Shown in pieces: positions 22,002 through 33,287 of a DNA stretch of 64,000 nt. Position 1 is the first letter of the stretch, and each line of letters begins with the position of its first letter. The notes under the pieces are model-generated. The model had not been told where the DNA came from. It saw only the letters and a program-made list of their open reading frames with translations, and did no database searches. A program made the position numbers and the translations under genes. Source of the stretch: Adiantum capillus-veneris (Eukaryota > Streptophyta > Polypodiopsida > Polypodiales > Pteridaceae); assembly GCA_014529385.2 (NCBI GenBank), contig CM043954.1, positions 99,038,747 to 99,102,746 on the forward strand, in the 5' to 3' direction.

Positions 22002-22260
22002 TGAAGTGGTCCGGGGCGGGCAACAAGAAGAGCAACCTCTAGACACCCTTCAAGGCTCCCGTGCTGCTCAATGGGGCTGGGGCACAACACAACATAAACC
22101 AAAACAACAAACCCACAGCCAAATCCTAACTACACAAGGGGCACCACCTAGTTTAAGAGCGAACTAGGACGCAAAAGAGGAGAATCGTTAGAGCAACCCA
22201 CAAACAAGCAAGGAATTTACACTAACCCTAACACCAATGGAACACTCTCACACACTAAAA

Positions 22261-22373
<113 letters not shown>

Positions 22374-23035
22374 TGGTGCTCGGGCTGCTTTGAAGTGTAT
22401 CGTTAATGATCAAGCAAACATAAATATATATATGTAAGAAAGAGAGAGAAGGGGGAAGGGGGTGCTTGTTGCACTAATGCCTTCTTACAAATCTGTCATG
22501 ACCAATCAAAGTGAGATTAGTATTTGTTCAACATAGCCTGAGTAAATTACACCACAACACATCACAAGAAAAAAGCCACCCCAATCACTGTCTTAAGGCC
22601 AGGGGAGTCCTCTCCACCCTGTCGCCCTCTTACAACATGTGGGATTTATGGCTAAATTGATAACAATACCCGGAGACAAGCTATCAAGAACTTAAATAAA
22701 ACACCAAGACACTTACACATCATTATTGTCCATGAATTCATGTTAGAAGGGAGACAAGGTATCCATGCTTAGTCCAAATTCACCCTCCTTGATTCAGCAA
22801 ATGTTGGGCTTACACTAGTAGGAGAAATGATAGATTTCCTACTCTCAATTTAATGATCACTCTCTCTTACAATGGCATAGAGTTCCCTTGCTAATCACCC
22901 CTAATACAACACATACATATGCCTAATGCCAATGAGATTCCACTCAAGAGCTCCTTCTAAAGAGGTTGAGCTTGGCTTCTCAAGCTGTAGCATAGTGCTC
23001 TTTCTTCTCCCCCCTTTTTGTGCTAGCTACACCCT

Positions 23036-23044
23036 CCTTTTATA
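23036..23044 (-). promoter_or_regulatory. LTR promoter TATA box (copy C)
   Basis: Minus strand reads GCTATAAAAGGAGGG. Same position and sequence as in copy D. Confidence 0.5.
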
Positions 23045-24739
23045 GCAATTTTGAAGGCTAGGGTTACTCCTCTAACCATGGTTGGGTTAGATTTTCAGCA
23101 ATTTATCTAATTTCTTTTGCTTGGAATTATCAAGAAGTTGGTGGGGAAAGAAGAGGAGAGAAATGGAGGTGATAGGACTTTTCATAGTGGGTTAGTGTTA
23201 GTAGAGTTAGTATTAATTTACAAATGGAATTGGATATTTACAATGGGAGTATCTATGTAGGATACAAATAAGGAAGAAAAACTCTTAAGAGGTAAGAAAA
23301 GGTGGATTTCTTACAAGGTTGATGCTCCAAGTGTCTTGAGTAGGGCCAATTTTGACGCTTGTTGACGGTCCACTAGCTTTGACGGTACATTTTTTCTCCA
23401 CTCTTGACCTTCCTTGAGAGACAAGGTAATTGAAGCTGAGTAATCAACCACCATGATGCTGTCTTTTAAGAGAAGAGGCTGAATTTTGTGGTTTTTTTGA
23501 TAGATATGGGTAATTTGGAGGAGGAAAAATGAGACTAGGTGGTCAATTTTGGAATGGAATTGTGTGTGGGAGGTATGAGTTCACCATGGTTTCTCTTATT
23601 CTTCAAGGTTGAGGAGAAGGTGAGTAGGGTGCAGAGAGGAGTGGTGAGAGAGGTGGGGATGATGAGTGGAGAAGTGTGTGTGAAAGAGGAAAATGATAAA
23701 GTGGAAGAGAGCCTTGTGGCTGCATAGCATGGGAAAACTGGGGTCCACTAATAAAATCATAGCTCACAACTCGTAGCTCAAAAAAATATGAGGCAAAAAT
23801 TCAGCCCATGAGCTACAATTTTTGTTTGTATCACCTTTTCAAATTCGGAGAGCAAGTGAACTTTAAAAATTCAGCAAAACCGACCGTTTTTGTCCACTGC
23901 ACAAGGCCCTCGTGGGGTCCTTCTTTGGATGATTCTTTTGAATACCTCCAAGAGTGAGCCCTCCATAGTGCATGTATGCATGCCACCTACCCTTGACCTT
24001 ATTTGGTAGGCCTATAATTGAAGATATTGTTGAGATCATGATATAAGTGAATAGTACAACTAAGAAAATCAAATATTGAGGGGTCTAAAAAATATATACA
24101 TGTCAAATATAAATAATATAAGTGGAAAAAATATAAAGGGGTCAAAAGAAATCTCTCTCATTATGAGGCTACCATAAAAAGATAAATATTTTTGGTGTTC
24201 TAATTTTTTAGAAAAAAAACAAAATAGATGTAGGAAGGGAAAAATCACAATAGTGAAAAAATATACACATAAATAAAACTAGTTTTTTTGGATTTTTGTT
24301 GGGGTGGAGTACACCAAATATAAGAGAAGCTTATATGAAAATATTTCTATATGGAATAAAGAGTATGAAAAATGGTAAGAAAAATTGTGGTAATGGTGAG
24401 GCAATGTACAGAGCATAAATAACACACACCTAGGTAGAAATATTTAAATAAATACCAAAATAATTATGAAATTTTTTTTTATTTAGGCCCTATATACAAA
24501 GAAATATTTACATACGCATGGGCCATAATATACTTATATTTTTTATTTTTTTGGCTCAACTAGCCCCATGACTAGCTAATTGAGGGTTTTTTATTTCAGT
24601 AAGGAGATAAGGGAAAAGTCCCCTAACTCACACGCACCTATATACAGTGAAAGGGTGAGGGTAACCACAGTGTTTGAGTGATTTGATAGGGTGAGATAAC
24701 TCACTATGGCAATTACAGAGAGCCGAAAAATGGCTATCA

Positions 24740-25616
24740 ATGACGAGATGGGTGGAAGCTACAACCACTACTAGAATCACAGCGGTAGAGGTAGCTAAGT
24801 TTATCTACGAGCACATATGCTGTAGGTTTGGCACACCATTAGAGATCATCTCTAATAGAGGGCCATGTTTCAAAGCAGACTTGGTAGGAGAATTAATGCA
24901 GAAACTTGGCATTACAAGGAGGAACTCTTCACCATATTACCCTCAATGTAATGGCCTAGTTGACAAGGTGAATGGAATGGTTTCTAAAATTATTACCAAG
25001 TAGGTAAACAATCATCGTGGAGACTGGGATAAGTACCTACTACCAGCTTTGTGGGCCTACAGAACCTCATTCCGTACATCCTTGGGATTCACACCGTATC
25101 ATTTGGTATTTGGTAAGGAAGCAATCTTGCCCATTGAAATGCAACTACAAAGTCTCAGAGTAATGGCAAGCCAACTTCAATAGCCCAACATGCATTTGAG
25201 AGATCACATCATCGACTTGGAAAGACTACAACTGGACAGTGAAGAAGCAATAAATTATTATGTGGCACAAGCAGAGCACAAACGGCTTAGCTTTAACCAA
25301 CATCTTCGGCAAAAAGAAGTAAAGAAAGGAATGTTGGTGCTCCGCTACGATAATCGCTTCGACGCACGCAAAGATAAGAAAGTCCTACTCCGATGGGAAG
25401 GCCCTTTCATCATTAGGAAAAACTATGCCAATGGAAGTTACCAGCTTATGGAAGCTGATGGAAAACTTCATAAAACCATGGTAAATGGTTGGTGGCTCAA
25501 ACCTTATTTTCTTTGATTTGATCAGGCTCCACCTATCGACATTCCTGATGAGGATACACCATCAACCTCCACCACCAACAACAATGATCAAACAGATGAA
25601 TTAGAGGCATGAATGC
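24740..25616 (+). pseudogene. Ty3/gypsy G2 integrase, C-terminal half
   Basis: Continues from TRWVEATTTT with LEIISNRGPCF (second catalytic position; the usual SDRG reads SNRG, so the aspartate is lost), NGLVDKVNGMV (the glutamate position reads D), the AYRTSFRTSLGFTPYHLVFGKEA motif and the C-terminal GPF module VLLRWEGPFIIRKNYANGSY. Stops lie at 25001 (TAG), about 25181 (TAG) and 25514 (TGA). A short polar tail follows to 25611, 30 bp before the 3' LTR. The loss of two DDE residues means the integrase is dead independent of the stop codons. Confidence 0.88.
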
Positions 25617-25627
25617 CCCTAACCTAC

Positions 25628-25640
25628 GCGAGAGGGCTAA
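25628..25640 (+). promoter_or_regulatory. Polypurine tract of G2
   Basis: GCGAGAGGGCTAA, directly before the 3' LTR start TGATGCCGGG. Shares the GGGCTAA end with the F1 tract at 2566. Confidence 0.5.
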
Positions 25641-25791
25641 TGATGCCGGGTTATCCGCACCGCCCTCTAGCCCGGTCAGAGAACTGAGGTTCTAGGAAAC
25701 AAATGACGAACGCCATTTTTTTTTTCTCTTCAAAATCTCTCTCTTTCATTATGATCCGCACTCTCTCTCTGTTATTCCCCCCCCCCCTTTC
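25641..25791 (+). mobile_element. Remnant of the G2 3' LTR
   Basis: Matches the first 150 bp of the 5' LTR (from 14434): TGATGCCGGGTTATCCGCAC, the GTTCTAGGAAA box, the CTCTCTCTTTC stretch and the C-run. After CCCTTTC at 25791 it changes abruptly to the interior of the F1 element on the other strand, so about 2 kb of LTR was lost by deletion. Confidence 0.8.
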
Positions 25792-25861
25792 GTTTTGGCG
25801 TTGGCTCTCCATTATTATGAAAGATTACAACACGAGTTACAATAAGGGATACAATAGAGAT

Positions 25862-26320
25862 TTAGAACCACTCGCCTGCAAATGAAGAAGTGAGAAAATA
25901 CCACTCTAGGTTTTCTTTCTCAGCTATCCAAGCTTCAATAAGGTCTCGATTTGTTTGATCAAAACAAAAGGGTAGACTATTGATGAGCTCTAAGAAGGGT
26001 TGAAATTCTTCAAAGCTAAGGTGATAAACAGAAATCTCTAGAACTTCATTTTCTGGATCCAAAAGAGCAACCACGTCCCAAGTGATAAATTGCACTTGCT
26101 CTACAATTCCCAATGCACAAGCGGTTTGTATAAAAACTAGATCTTCATGCTCGTCGAAGGCCGTGAGAAAGTAGCAATTGACTAGGAGCTCCTTTCCTTC
26201 GAGTTCCACACAGTCGGAGTGAGGCAACCTTCTCACAATTTCATAAAGAACATCCTCATCAAGTCCAATCAAGTTTGCAAGATTTAAAGACTCCACTTGT
26301 GCTACAAAATTCCTGGACAA
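25862..26320 (-). CDS. Unknown ORF module b2 inside F1 element
   Basis: 152 codons from ATG 26320, intact. It reads LDEDVLYEIVRRLPHSD near residues 19-35, then a region with CYFLTAFDEHEDLVFIQTACAL, and YHLSFEEFQPFLELINSLPF towards the end. The ORF just upstream (26367-26921) has the same pattern with about one-third identical residues, so the pair arose by duplication. The first motif looks loosely like the start of an F-box, which is only a resemblance. No retrotransposon motif is present. Probably host-derived sequence carried by, or trapped next to, the LTR element. Confidence 0.45.
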   Translation of the reverse strand: MSRNFVAQVESLNLANLIGLDEDVLYEIVRRLPHSDCVELEGKELLVNCYFLTAFDEHEDLVFIQTACALGIVEQVQFITWDVVALLDPENEVLEISVYHLSFEEFQPFLELINSLPFCFDQTNRDLIEAWIAEKENLEWYFLTSSFAGEWF

Positions 26321-26366
26321 AAACTCCTTAGGATTATGGTTAAATCATTCAAAAGCATAAAGAGAT

Positions 26367-26921
26367 TTACAACGTCTCTATGAACAAAGTGTCATAGAAA
26401 GTAGAGAAGGATGAGAATTTATACAAATTTGCAATCTTCTTTATGCTCTCTTTATTAAGACAAGCTCTGAATAGCTCCCTATCTCCTTTGTTGAAAGTGA
26501 AAGGAAGACTATTAATAAGACGCAAATGAGGGAAAAATTCACCAAATGTGAGTCTATGAAGCATGAACTCTGGCCGCAAGTTTCCTGAAGAGTCTTCCTC
26601 AATGGTGAAATGCACTCGCCAAACGCCAAATTTCACTCTATTTACCAATCTTAGGGCACACACTAGTTGGATGAATGCGCGGTCTTCCTTAGTGCCCAAC
26701 AACAAGAGGAAAATGGAATCCACGCGTAGGACCTTCCGTCTTAACTTCACCACCCTCTTGTTATGAGGGAGACGCCTTACTACTTGCTCCTGCAACTCAA
26801 TTGATAATAGAGCTAGATCTCTAAGGATTGAACTTTCACTGCACACACATTCCCAGTTAGAACAAATGATCGTTTTTTTGTTTCTTGTAACAACTTGGAC
26901 AAAGAAAAAACAAACATACAC
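26367..26921 (-). CDS. Unknown ORF module b1 inside F1 element
   Basis: 184 codons from ATG 26921. Paralogue of the ORF at 25862-26320: SIELQEQVVRRLPHNKR, then FLLLLGTKEDRAFIQLVCALRLVNRV and LHRLTFGEFFPHLRLINSLPF align with the corresponding blocks there. The first 30 residues (VCFFFVQVVTRNKK) are hydrophobic and may be noncoding read-through. No stop or frameshift in the shared part, unlike nearly every retrotransposon gene around it. Function unknown. Confidence 0.45.
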   Translation of the reverse strand: MYVCFFFVQVVTRNKKTIICSNWECVCSESSILRDLALLSIELQEQVVRRLPHNKRVVKLRRKVLRVDSIFLLLLGTKEDRAFIQLVCALRLVNRVKFGVWRVHFTIEEDSSGNLRPEFMLHRLTFGEFFPHLRLINSLPFTFNKGDRELFRACLNKESIKKIANLYKFSSFSTFYDTLFIETL

Positions 26922-26947
26922 ACTATTTTGCCGGGCTACACTTCATT

Positions 26948-27166
26948 TTAAAATAAAATGAACACATGTACATCAAAAGAAGTGTGGTAGTTGATGAGAG
27001 GTAGAATGACAGGGTTTGGTGATGCAAGAATTTCTCCTGCTCTTTGGGCACCAAACATGAACACCATTCGTTGTTGAAAATGGATCTTTCTACTAATTGC
27101 AACGTTTATTCTAATGTGTGGAGTAAAATGAAAGGGAAAAACCTCTATTCCTGGGCCATTATCCAT
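26948..27166 (-). CDS. Unknown ORF module a2 inside F1 element
   Basis: 72 codons from ATG 27166, ending NYHTSFDVHVFILF and TAA. The C-terminal 57 residues (from HIRINVAISRKI) match the next segment to the right (27188-27346) in order and end at the same point, so this is one unit of a second duplicated module. Block NPVILPLI is shared. It may be an exon rather than a whole gene. Function unknown. Confidence 0.35.
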   Translation of the reverse strand: MDNGPGIEVFPFHFTPHIRINVAISRKIHFQQRMVFMFGAQRAGEILASPNPVILPLINYHTSFDVHVFILF

Positions 27167-27187
27167 GGCCTATGCATGTCCTAATGC

Positions 27188-27346
27188 TTAAAACAAAACA
27201 AAAATATAGACGTCCAAACTAAGGTCGTACCTAATGAGAGGCAAAATAAAAGGATTTACTGAAGCGTTTATCTCGGCCAACCTAAGAGGACCTAAAATTC
27301 TACGAATGACACGTTGAAATTGCAACTTAGTACTAACAATTATGTG
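27188..27346 (-). CDS. Unknown ORF module a1 (partial) inside F1 element
   Basis: 52 codons without an ATG, reading HIIVSTKLQFQRVIRRILG at the start and NPFILPLIRYDLSLDVYIFV near the end, then TAA at 27188. Clear paralogue of 26948-27166: same block order, same stop position. The order on the minus strand is a1, a2, b1, b2. Confidence 0.35.
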   Translation of the reverse strand, partial: HIIVSTKLQFQRVIRRILGPLRLAEINASVNPFILPLIRYDLSLDVYIFVLF

Positions 27347-27452
27347 TCCTTTTGCCTTGCAATGGGAATGAAGGGATCATACAAATCTTCGTGATTCATG
27401 CAAACTACTTGACTATGCTAAAGGTTGATTCTACACAAAAATACACAAGCAG

Positions 27453-27470
27453 TCCTCAGTGGGGGCACCA
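27453..27470 (-). promoter_or_regulatory. Possible primer-binding site of the F1 element
   Basis: Minus strand reads TGGTGCCCCCACTGAGGA three bases after the LTR end CCGCCTCA (27474). Position and the leading TGG fit a primer-binding site. Near-copy at 16750 in G2. Confidence 0.5.
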
Positions 27471-27732
27471 ATTTGAGGCGGTCCGGGGCGGGCAACAAGA
27501 AGAGCAACCTCTAGACACCCTTCAAGGCTCCCGTGCTGCTCAATGGGGCTGGGGCACAACACAACACAAACCAAAACAACAGACCCACAGCCAAATCCCA
27601 ACTACACAAGGGGCACCACCTAGTTTAAGAGTGAACTAGGACGCAAAAGAGGAGAATCGTTAGAGCAACCCACAACCAAGCAATGAATTTACACTAACCC
27701 TAACACCAATGGAACACTCTCACACACTAAAA

Positions 27733-27735
<3 letters not shown>

Positions 27736-27825
<90 letters not shown>
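27736..27825. repeat. (AG)n microsatellite in LTR copy D
   Basis: About 45 AG units, in the R/U5 part of the LTR when read on the minus strand, at the same site as in copy C. Confidence 0.98.
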
Positions 27826-27828
<3 letters not shown>

Positions 27829-28484
27829 TGCTCGGGCTGCTTTGAAACGTATCGGCAATGATCAAGCAAACACAACTATATATTTAAGAAAGAGAGAGAA
27901 AGGGGGAGGGGGTGCTTGTTGCATTAATACCTTCTTACAAATCTGTCATGACAAATCAAAGTGAGATTAGTATTTGTTCAACATAGCTTGCGTAAATTTC
28001 ACCACAACACATCACAAAAAAAACCACCCCAATCACTGTCTTAAAGCCAGGGGAGTCCTCTCCACCCTGTCGCCCTCTTACAGTATGTGGGATTTATGGC
28101 TAGATTGATGACAACACCAGAGACAAGCTATCAAGAACTTAACAAAAAACACCAAGACACTTACGCATCATTGTTGTCCATTACTTCATGTTGGAAGGGA
28201 GACAAAGTATCCAAGCTTAGTCCAAATCCACCCTCCTTGATTCAGCAAATGTTGGGCTTACACTAGTAGGAGAAATGATAGATTTCCTACTCTCAATTGA
28301 ATGATCACTCTCTCTCTTACAATGGCATAGAGTTCCCTTGCTAATCCCCTATTACAACACATGCACATGCATAAGACAATGAGCTTCCACTCAAGAGCTC
28401 CTTCTAGAGAGGTTGAGCTTGGCTTCTCAAGCTATAGCATAGTGCTCTTGCTTATGGCTCCCCCTTTTGTGCTAGCTACACCCT

Positions 28485-28493
28485 CCTTTTATA
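28485..28493 (-). promoter_or_regulatory. LTR promoter TATA box (copy D)
   Basis: Minus strand reads GCTATAAAAGGAGGG, about 1.7 kb from the LTR start. Conserved with copy C. Confidence 0.5.
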
Positions 28494-30203
28494 GCAATTT
28501 TGAAGGCTAGGGTTACTCCTCTAACCATGGTTGGGTTATATTTTCAGCAATTTATCTAATTTCTTTTGCTTGGAATTATCAAGAAGTTGGTGAGGAAAGA
28601 GAGAGGAGAGAAATGGAGGTGATAGGACTTTTCATAGTGGGTTAGTGTTAGTAGAGTTAGTATTAATTTACAAATGGAATTGGATATTTACAATGGGAGT
28701 ATCCATGTAGGATACAAATAAGGAAGAAAAAACTCTTAAGAGGTAAGAAAAGGTGGCTTTCTTACAAGGTTGATGCTCCAAGTGTCTTGAGTAGGGCTGA
28801 TTTTGACGCCTGTTGACGGTCCACTAGCTTTGACGGTACATTTTTTCTCCACTCTTGACCTTCCTTGAGAGACAAGGTAATTGAAGCTGAGTAATCAACC
28901 ACCATGATGCCGTGTTTTAAGAGAAGAGGCTGAATTTTGTGGTTTTTTTGATAGATATGGGTAAATTGGAGGAGGAAAAATGAGACTAGGTGGTCAATTT
29001 TGGAATGGAATTGTGTGTGGGAGGTATGAGTTCACCATGGTTTCTCTTATTCTTCAAGGTTGAGGAGAAGGTGAGTAGTGTGCAGAGAGGAGTGGTGAGA
29101 GAGATGGGGATGATGAGTGGAGAAGTGTGTGTGAAAGAAGAAAATGATAAAGTGGAAGAGAGAGTGTGGCTACATAGCATGGGAAAACTGGGGTCCACTA
29201 AAAAATTCATAGCTCACAGCTCGTAGCTCAAAAAAATATGAACAAATTTGAGGCAAAAGTTCAGCCCACGAGCTACAACTTTTGTTTGTATCACCTTTTC
29301 AAATTCGGAGAGCAAGTGAACTTTAAAAATTCAGCAAAACCGACCGTGTTTTTCCACTGCAAAGGTCCTTGTGGGGTCCTTGTTTGGATGATTCTTTTGA
29401 ATACCTCCAAGAGTGAGCCCTCCATAGTGCATGTATGCATTCCACCTACCCTTGACCTTATTTGGTAGGTCTATAATTGAAGATATTGTTGAGATTAGGA
29501 TATAAGTGAATAGTACAATTAAGCAAATCAAGTATTGAGGGGTCTAAAAAATATGTACATGTCAAATATAAATAATATAAGTGGAAAAAATATAAAGGGA
29601 TCAAAAGAAATCTCTCTCATTATGAGGCTACCATAAAAAGATAAATATTTTTGGTGTTCTAATTTCTTAGAAAAAAACAAAATAGATGTAGGAAGGGAAA
29701 GATCAAAATAGTGAAAAAATATACACATAAATAAAACTAGTTTTTTTTGGATTTTTGTTGGGGTGGAGTTACACCAAATATAAGAGAAGCTTACATGAAA
29801 ATATTTCTATATGGAATAAAGAGTATGAAAAATGGTAAGAAGAAATTGTGGTAATGGTGAGGCAATGTACAGAGTATAAATAACACACACCTAGGTAGAA
29901 ATATTTAAATAAATACCAAAATAATTATGAAAAAATCTTTTATTTAGGCCCTATATATAAAGAAATATTTACATACGCATGGGCCATAATATACTTATAT
30001 TTATTTATTTATTTATTTTTTTTGGCTCAACTAGCCCAATGACTAGCTAATTGAGGGTTTTTTAAGAAGATATGGGAAAAGTCCCGTGACTCACGCACGC
30101 CTATGTACAGTGAGATGGTAGGGATAGCCACAGTGTTTGGGTGATTTTGGTAGGGTGAGGCAACTCACTGTGGCAATTACAAAGAGCTGAAAAACGGCTA
30201 TCA

Positions 30204-30985
30204 GTAGAACATCCATATAAGGGGAATCTTCCCCAACATCAGTGTCCTTTTTACACGTGTAACAATACTGTGATGGGACCGAGTGAATTGTGGTGTCAAA
30301 TTGATGGTCAATTATAAATCTATTTCCTAGAGGATGTGCTCGACCAATCACAAGATCAACTCAAATGACAGAGTCTTCGAACTGTAAGTAGACATATATG
30401 GTTTTTAGACCAGTCATGCACCAGTTTTTCTTTGCTCATGAAAGGACATCCTAAGATAAACTCATATGACATAGTGTGCTTGGAAAAATCCATAACAATG
30501 AATGTGTGCCTTACCTTGTGTCTAAGAACCTTGATCTTGAGATCTTCTAGCATCCCAATATGTTTAACAATAGTCCCATTGGCCATTTTTACCACTATGT
30601 TTGTACTCCCAAGGTGTGGTCTCCCCATAGATTCCCAACAATGTTTAGCTACAATGCTAACCCCAATGTCCCCATCAAGGATTCCCTTCATATTTAATCC
30701 TTTGGTAGTGATTGGTAGGGTTGCATTGGATTGATCTCCTTCAAAGTACTGTCCTAGCTTGTTAACCTGTATTTCAACAATAGAGTTCTCATCCAGGTTG
30801 GGTTGTGGATATAAGGGTTCCTTCTCTACTGCCACTTCATTAGACCTATCTATCGGTGCATATTGTGGTAACCCGACTTTTAGTTCTCCATTGAGGAAAG
30901 CTCGAAGAGCTAGGAATAGCTCGGGTTCTCCATATACTTTAGACATGATGGTGGCTCTAACTTTTGAAACCATGAAATCCATCAA
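30204..30985 (-). pseudogene. Ty3/gypsy G5 aspartic protease region
   Basis: Open on the minus strand from 30985 to 30356, with a related frame going on to the LTR junction at 30204 (CYTCKKDTDVGEDSP). The protease is recognisable from ILDGDIGVSIVAKHCWESMG (active site, with D-G-D-I in place of D-S-G-A), VKMANGTIVKHIGML, and the C-terminal EFILGCPFMSKEK. With the changed active-site residues the enzyme would be inactive. Upstream, in the same frame, the sequence VPLNIAKLMDFMVSKVRATI links it to gag. The RT that should follow is cut off by LTR copy D. Confidence 0.7.
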
Positions 30986-31936
30986 TTTGGCAATATTTAA
31001 CGGAACTTTTTGGACTTCAATTCCTTAACATGGGGAAGATGGAATCTCCATTTCTTCAATAGGGTCAGTTAATCCCTTTGTAAAAATTCTATCCCACAAG
31101 AAGGGAGTATGCCCACTTCCCAATGACTTAAAGTGACTTTCTTCTGGATAACACTAGGTATGGCTAGTGGTCTATAGTCCTTGGGTGAGGTTGATTTTGT
31201 GTAGGAACCATTGTGGCTGTAATTTGGATCTTCCTAGGTGTTAGTTCTAGCTCCCGTTGGGTCTCATCTACCAAACTCCTTAATTGCTTGACTCACTTGA
31301 TCTCCTCTATAGGGGGTTTGGATAAGTTCCGATCTTCTTCCTATGTTCCTTGGTTGTGTCCATTGTGGCTCATCATGATGCTCCTTGTTTTTTTCTTTTC
31401 AAATGGTTGCTTTAGTCTCCATGGTCTCATGTGAATCAGAATAATTTTTAGCATCGTTCATATACACGAGGTCATCATTAGTCCTTGTGTCTTTGAATTG
31501 GGGTTTGACTTTGCTACCTTTGTGATCTCTTCCTTTGTGTTTTCTTCTTCTTCTAGGATTGGGTGATTGATGCTACATCTCTTTCTTCAAGAACATAATT
31601 TTGGTTTTGGAGCATCAATCCTGTGAGTACATTTACTGGTACCACCGATGTACTTTACAATGGCACCTCAGTAATCTCAATTAAGTTCAACAGCGTGATC
31701 CCTTATGAATTTGGATTATTAGAACATTGGGCAATCAAATGATCTATGCCACATTGATTACACATGAGTATCAAAATTGTAGATGTGCTCCCTTGATTGG
31801 TATGCACTTGTGTGGCATTATTTTGTAGTCTAATAAAACACTCATCTACACCATGTGGACCCCCCACACTTGTAGCACTGAAGAGGTGATCTCTTGGCGG
31901 TAAGATTCATATTTTGGGCTCTTGCTGCAAGAGAAA
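30986..31936 (-). pseudogene. G5 gag-pol linker, decayed
   Basis: About 950 bp between the G5 zinc-knuckle ORF and protease. Short pieces of frame are readable near the protease side (DPIEEMEIPSSP at about 31060). The rest is too broken to assign. Confidence 0.4.
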
Positions 31937-32542
31937 CTACTTGATAAATAGGTTTGACTTATCCCCATTAGTCCTCCATATAGTATTGTCGACACTCTCA
32001 AGTGCATCCATCCCATAGGAAATATTATGGTCTATATATTCCTCACAGCCTTCCAAAAAAGCACTAGATGGATCGTAATCCATATGATTCATAGGGGTGA
32101 CTCTTGGATGTGGGGATTGCGGTCCTAGAACTGGAGGTGGTAGCGGTGTAGCTTGAACAACATTCTGGGCTCTAGGGACCATGTGTTGTGATAGTTTTTC
32201 AACAAGTGGGGCAGGCATCAATGCATGAACTCGAGGTGAATCCGCCCAGGCCAAGGGTGGTCTATTTGCCATCACACATTCAAAAATTATGCAATCCTTA
32301 GCTTGATGAATGTACCTACCACATGCGTTGCAATTCTCATTGAATTTTCCTCTAAATGTAGGGCATTCACTAGTGCTATGTGGACCAAAGAAAACTGAGC
32401 ACCATTGTTGTTCCCTTTTTGGATACATATGATTGTTTTGTGGAGCACGATTATCTCTAAGACTTTTTTGAATGGCCTTGGTGAGATCTGCCAAAGTCAT
32501 CTTAGACATTTTTGGCTCTTTAACAATAGGCTTTATGGTCAT
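31937..32542 (-). pseudogene. gag: Ty3/gypsy G5 gag, zinc-knuckle part
   Basis: 201 codons from ATG 32542. It shows MTLADLTKAIQKSLRDN, then one classic zinc knuckle CNACGRYIHQAKDC (CX2CX4HX4C) preceded by a finger-like WCSVFFGPHSTSECP. A proline-rich stretch (PLPPPVLGPQSPHPR) and an acidic tail follow. This is the nucleocapsid end of Gag, between the decayed capsid (32543-33287) and the protease (30356-30985). Confidence 0.7.
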
Positions 32543-33287
32543 TGACTCATGCCCCGATGATTACGAGATACTAGACTTTGGCTCAAAGGACACTCTTTCT
32601 CCTGCAATCATTAAATTGTCTTCCATTTGGATTGCATTGGTAGTGATTGCCTCCCAATTAGTAGTACCTCTAATGACTAGGCCATTAAAAATATTTTCAT
32701 GTTGCAATCCTCAAAGGAATCTATCAAGAAATTGATTATTGTTGAAACAATCATTTACAGGATAATGAGAGTTTAAGTGCTTTACACGACTGATAAAGTC
32801 TCTCACCGACTCGCCTTCCTCACATTCGGCCTTTTGTAGCTCAGATGGTACACCCTAGAGCACACCTTCTTGTATGTACTTCTTCGGGAACAATCTTTGG
32901 CGAGTAGGGTAAATCATTTTCTCTTCCATCATTAAGGTCCTATACCAATCCCCAATCTTCCCACTCAAAGTCAAGTTCAAAGCATTTCACTTATGTAGTT
33001 CATTGTGTTCTCCTAGGGAATCACATACTATGTTCAAATACTTCGATGTGCTTTTGAGCATCTTCATCCCCATTGAATGTTTGTGTAAGCTTTGCATTTT
33101 ATACCCCTTTACTCCTAGGTTCTCTCTTAGGCACATGACACATATTCTCCGCAATAGATCGACCTATCGTTTGAGCAAATGATTCCAAATCACCTATGTG
33201 AGGAGGTATGGTAGGTGGAGGCAGTCTTGCAATCATATGTGGGACGAGGGTGGTGACTGGTCCTGGCATGTATGTAGTTGACGTAGG
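32543..33287 (-). pseudogene. gag: Ty3/gypsy G5 gag, decayed capsid
   Basis: Minus-strand frame with about a dozen stops. Readable parts are VPHMIARLPPPTIPPHIGDLE, AKLTQTFNGDEDAQKHIEVFE and CFELDFEWEDWG, which fit a retrotransposon capsid (FNGDED...FE is the usual start). TAG and TGA stops are frequent. Confidence 0.55.

Larger units (their letters stand above)
27474..30203 (-). mobile_element. F1 LTR copy D, 5' LTR of a minus-strand element
   Basis: 2730 bp. Minus strand starts TGATAGCC-like (TGATAGCCGTTTTTCAGCT) at 30203 and ends GGACCGCCTCA at 27474. Left of it lies a primer-binding-like site and then internal sequence, so it is a 5' LTR rather than a solo LTR. No target duplication is visible (AATT on one side, GTAGA on the other). 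To the right it interrupts gypsy G5, whose protein frame is open up to the junction. Contains a TATA box (28485-28493) and an AG microsatellite (27736-27825). Confidence 0.85.

Noticed and set aside
32836-32849. GTAGCTCAGATGGT as part of a tRNA gene
   Set aside because: It resembles a tRNA D-arm and A box, but no acceptor stem, anticodon arm or T-arm with B box follows. It lies in the decayed G5 gag.
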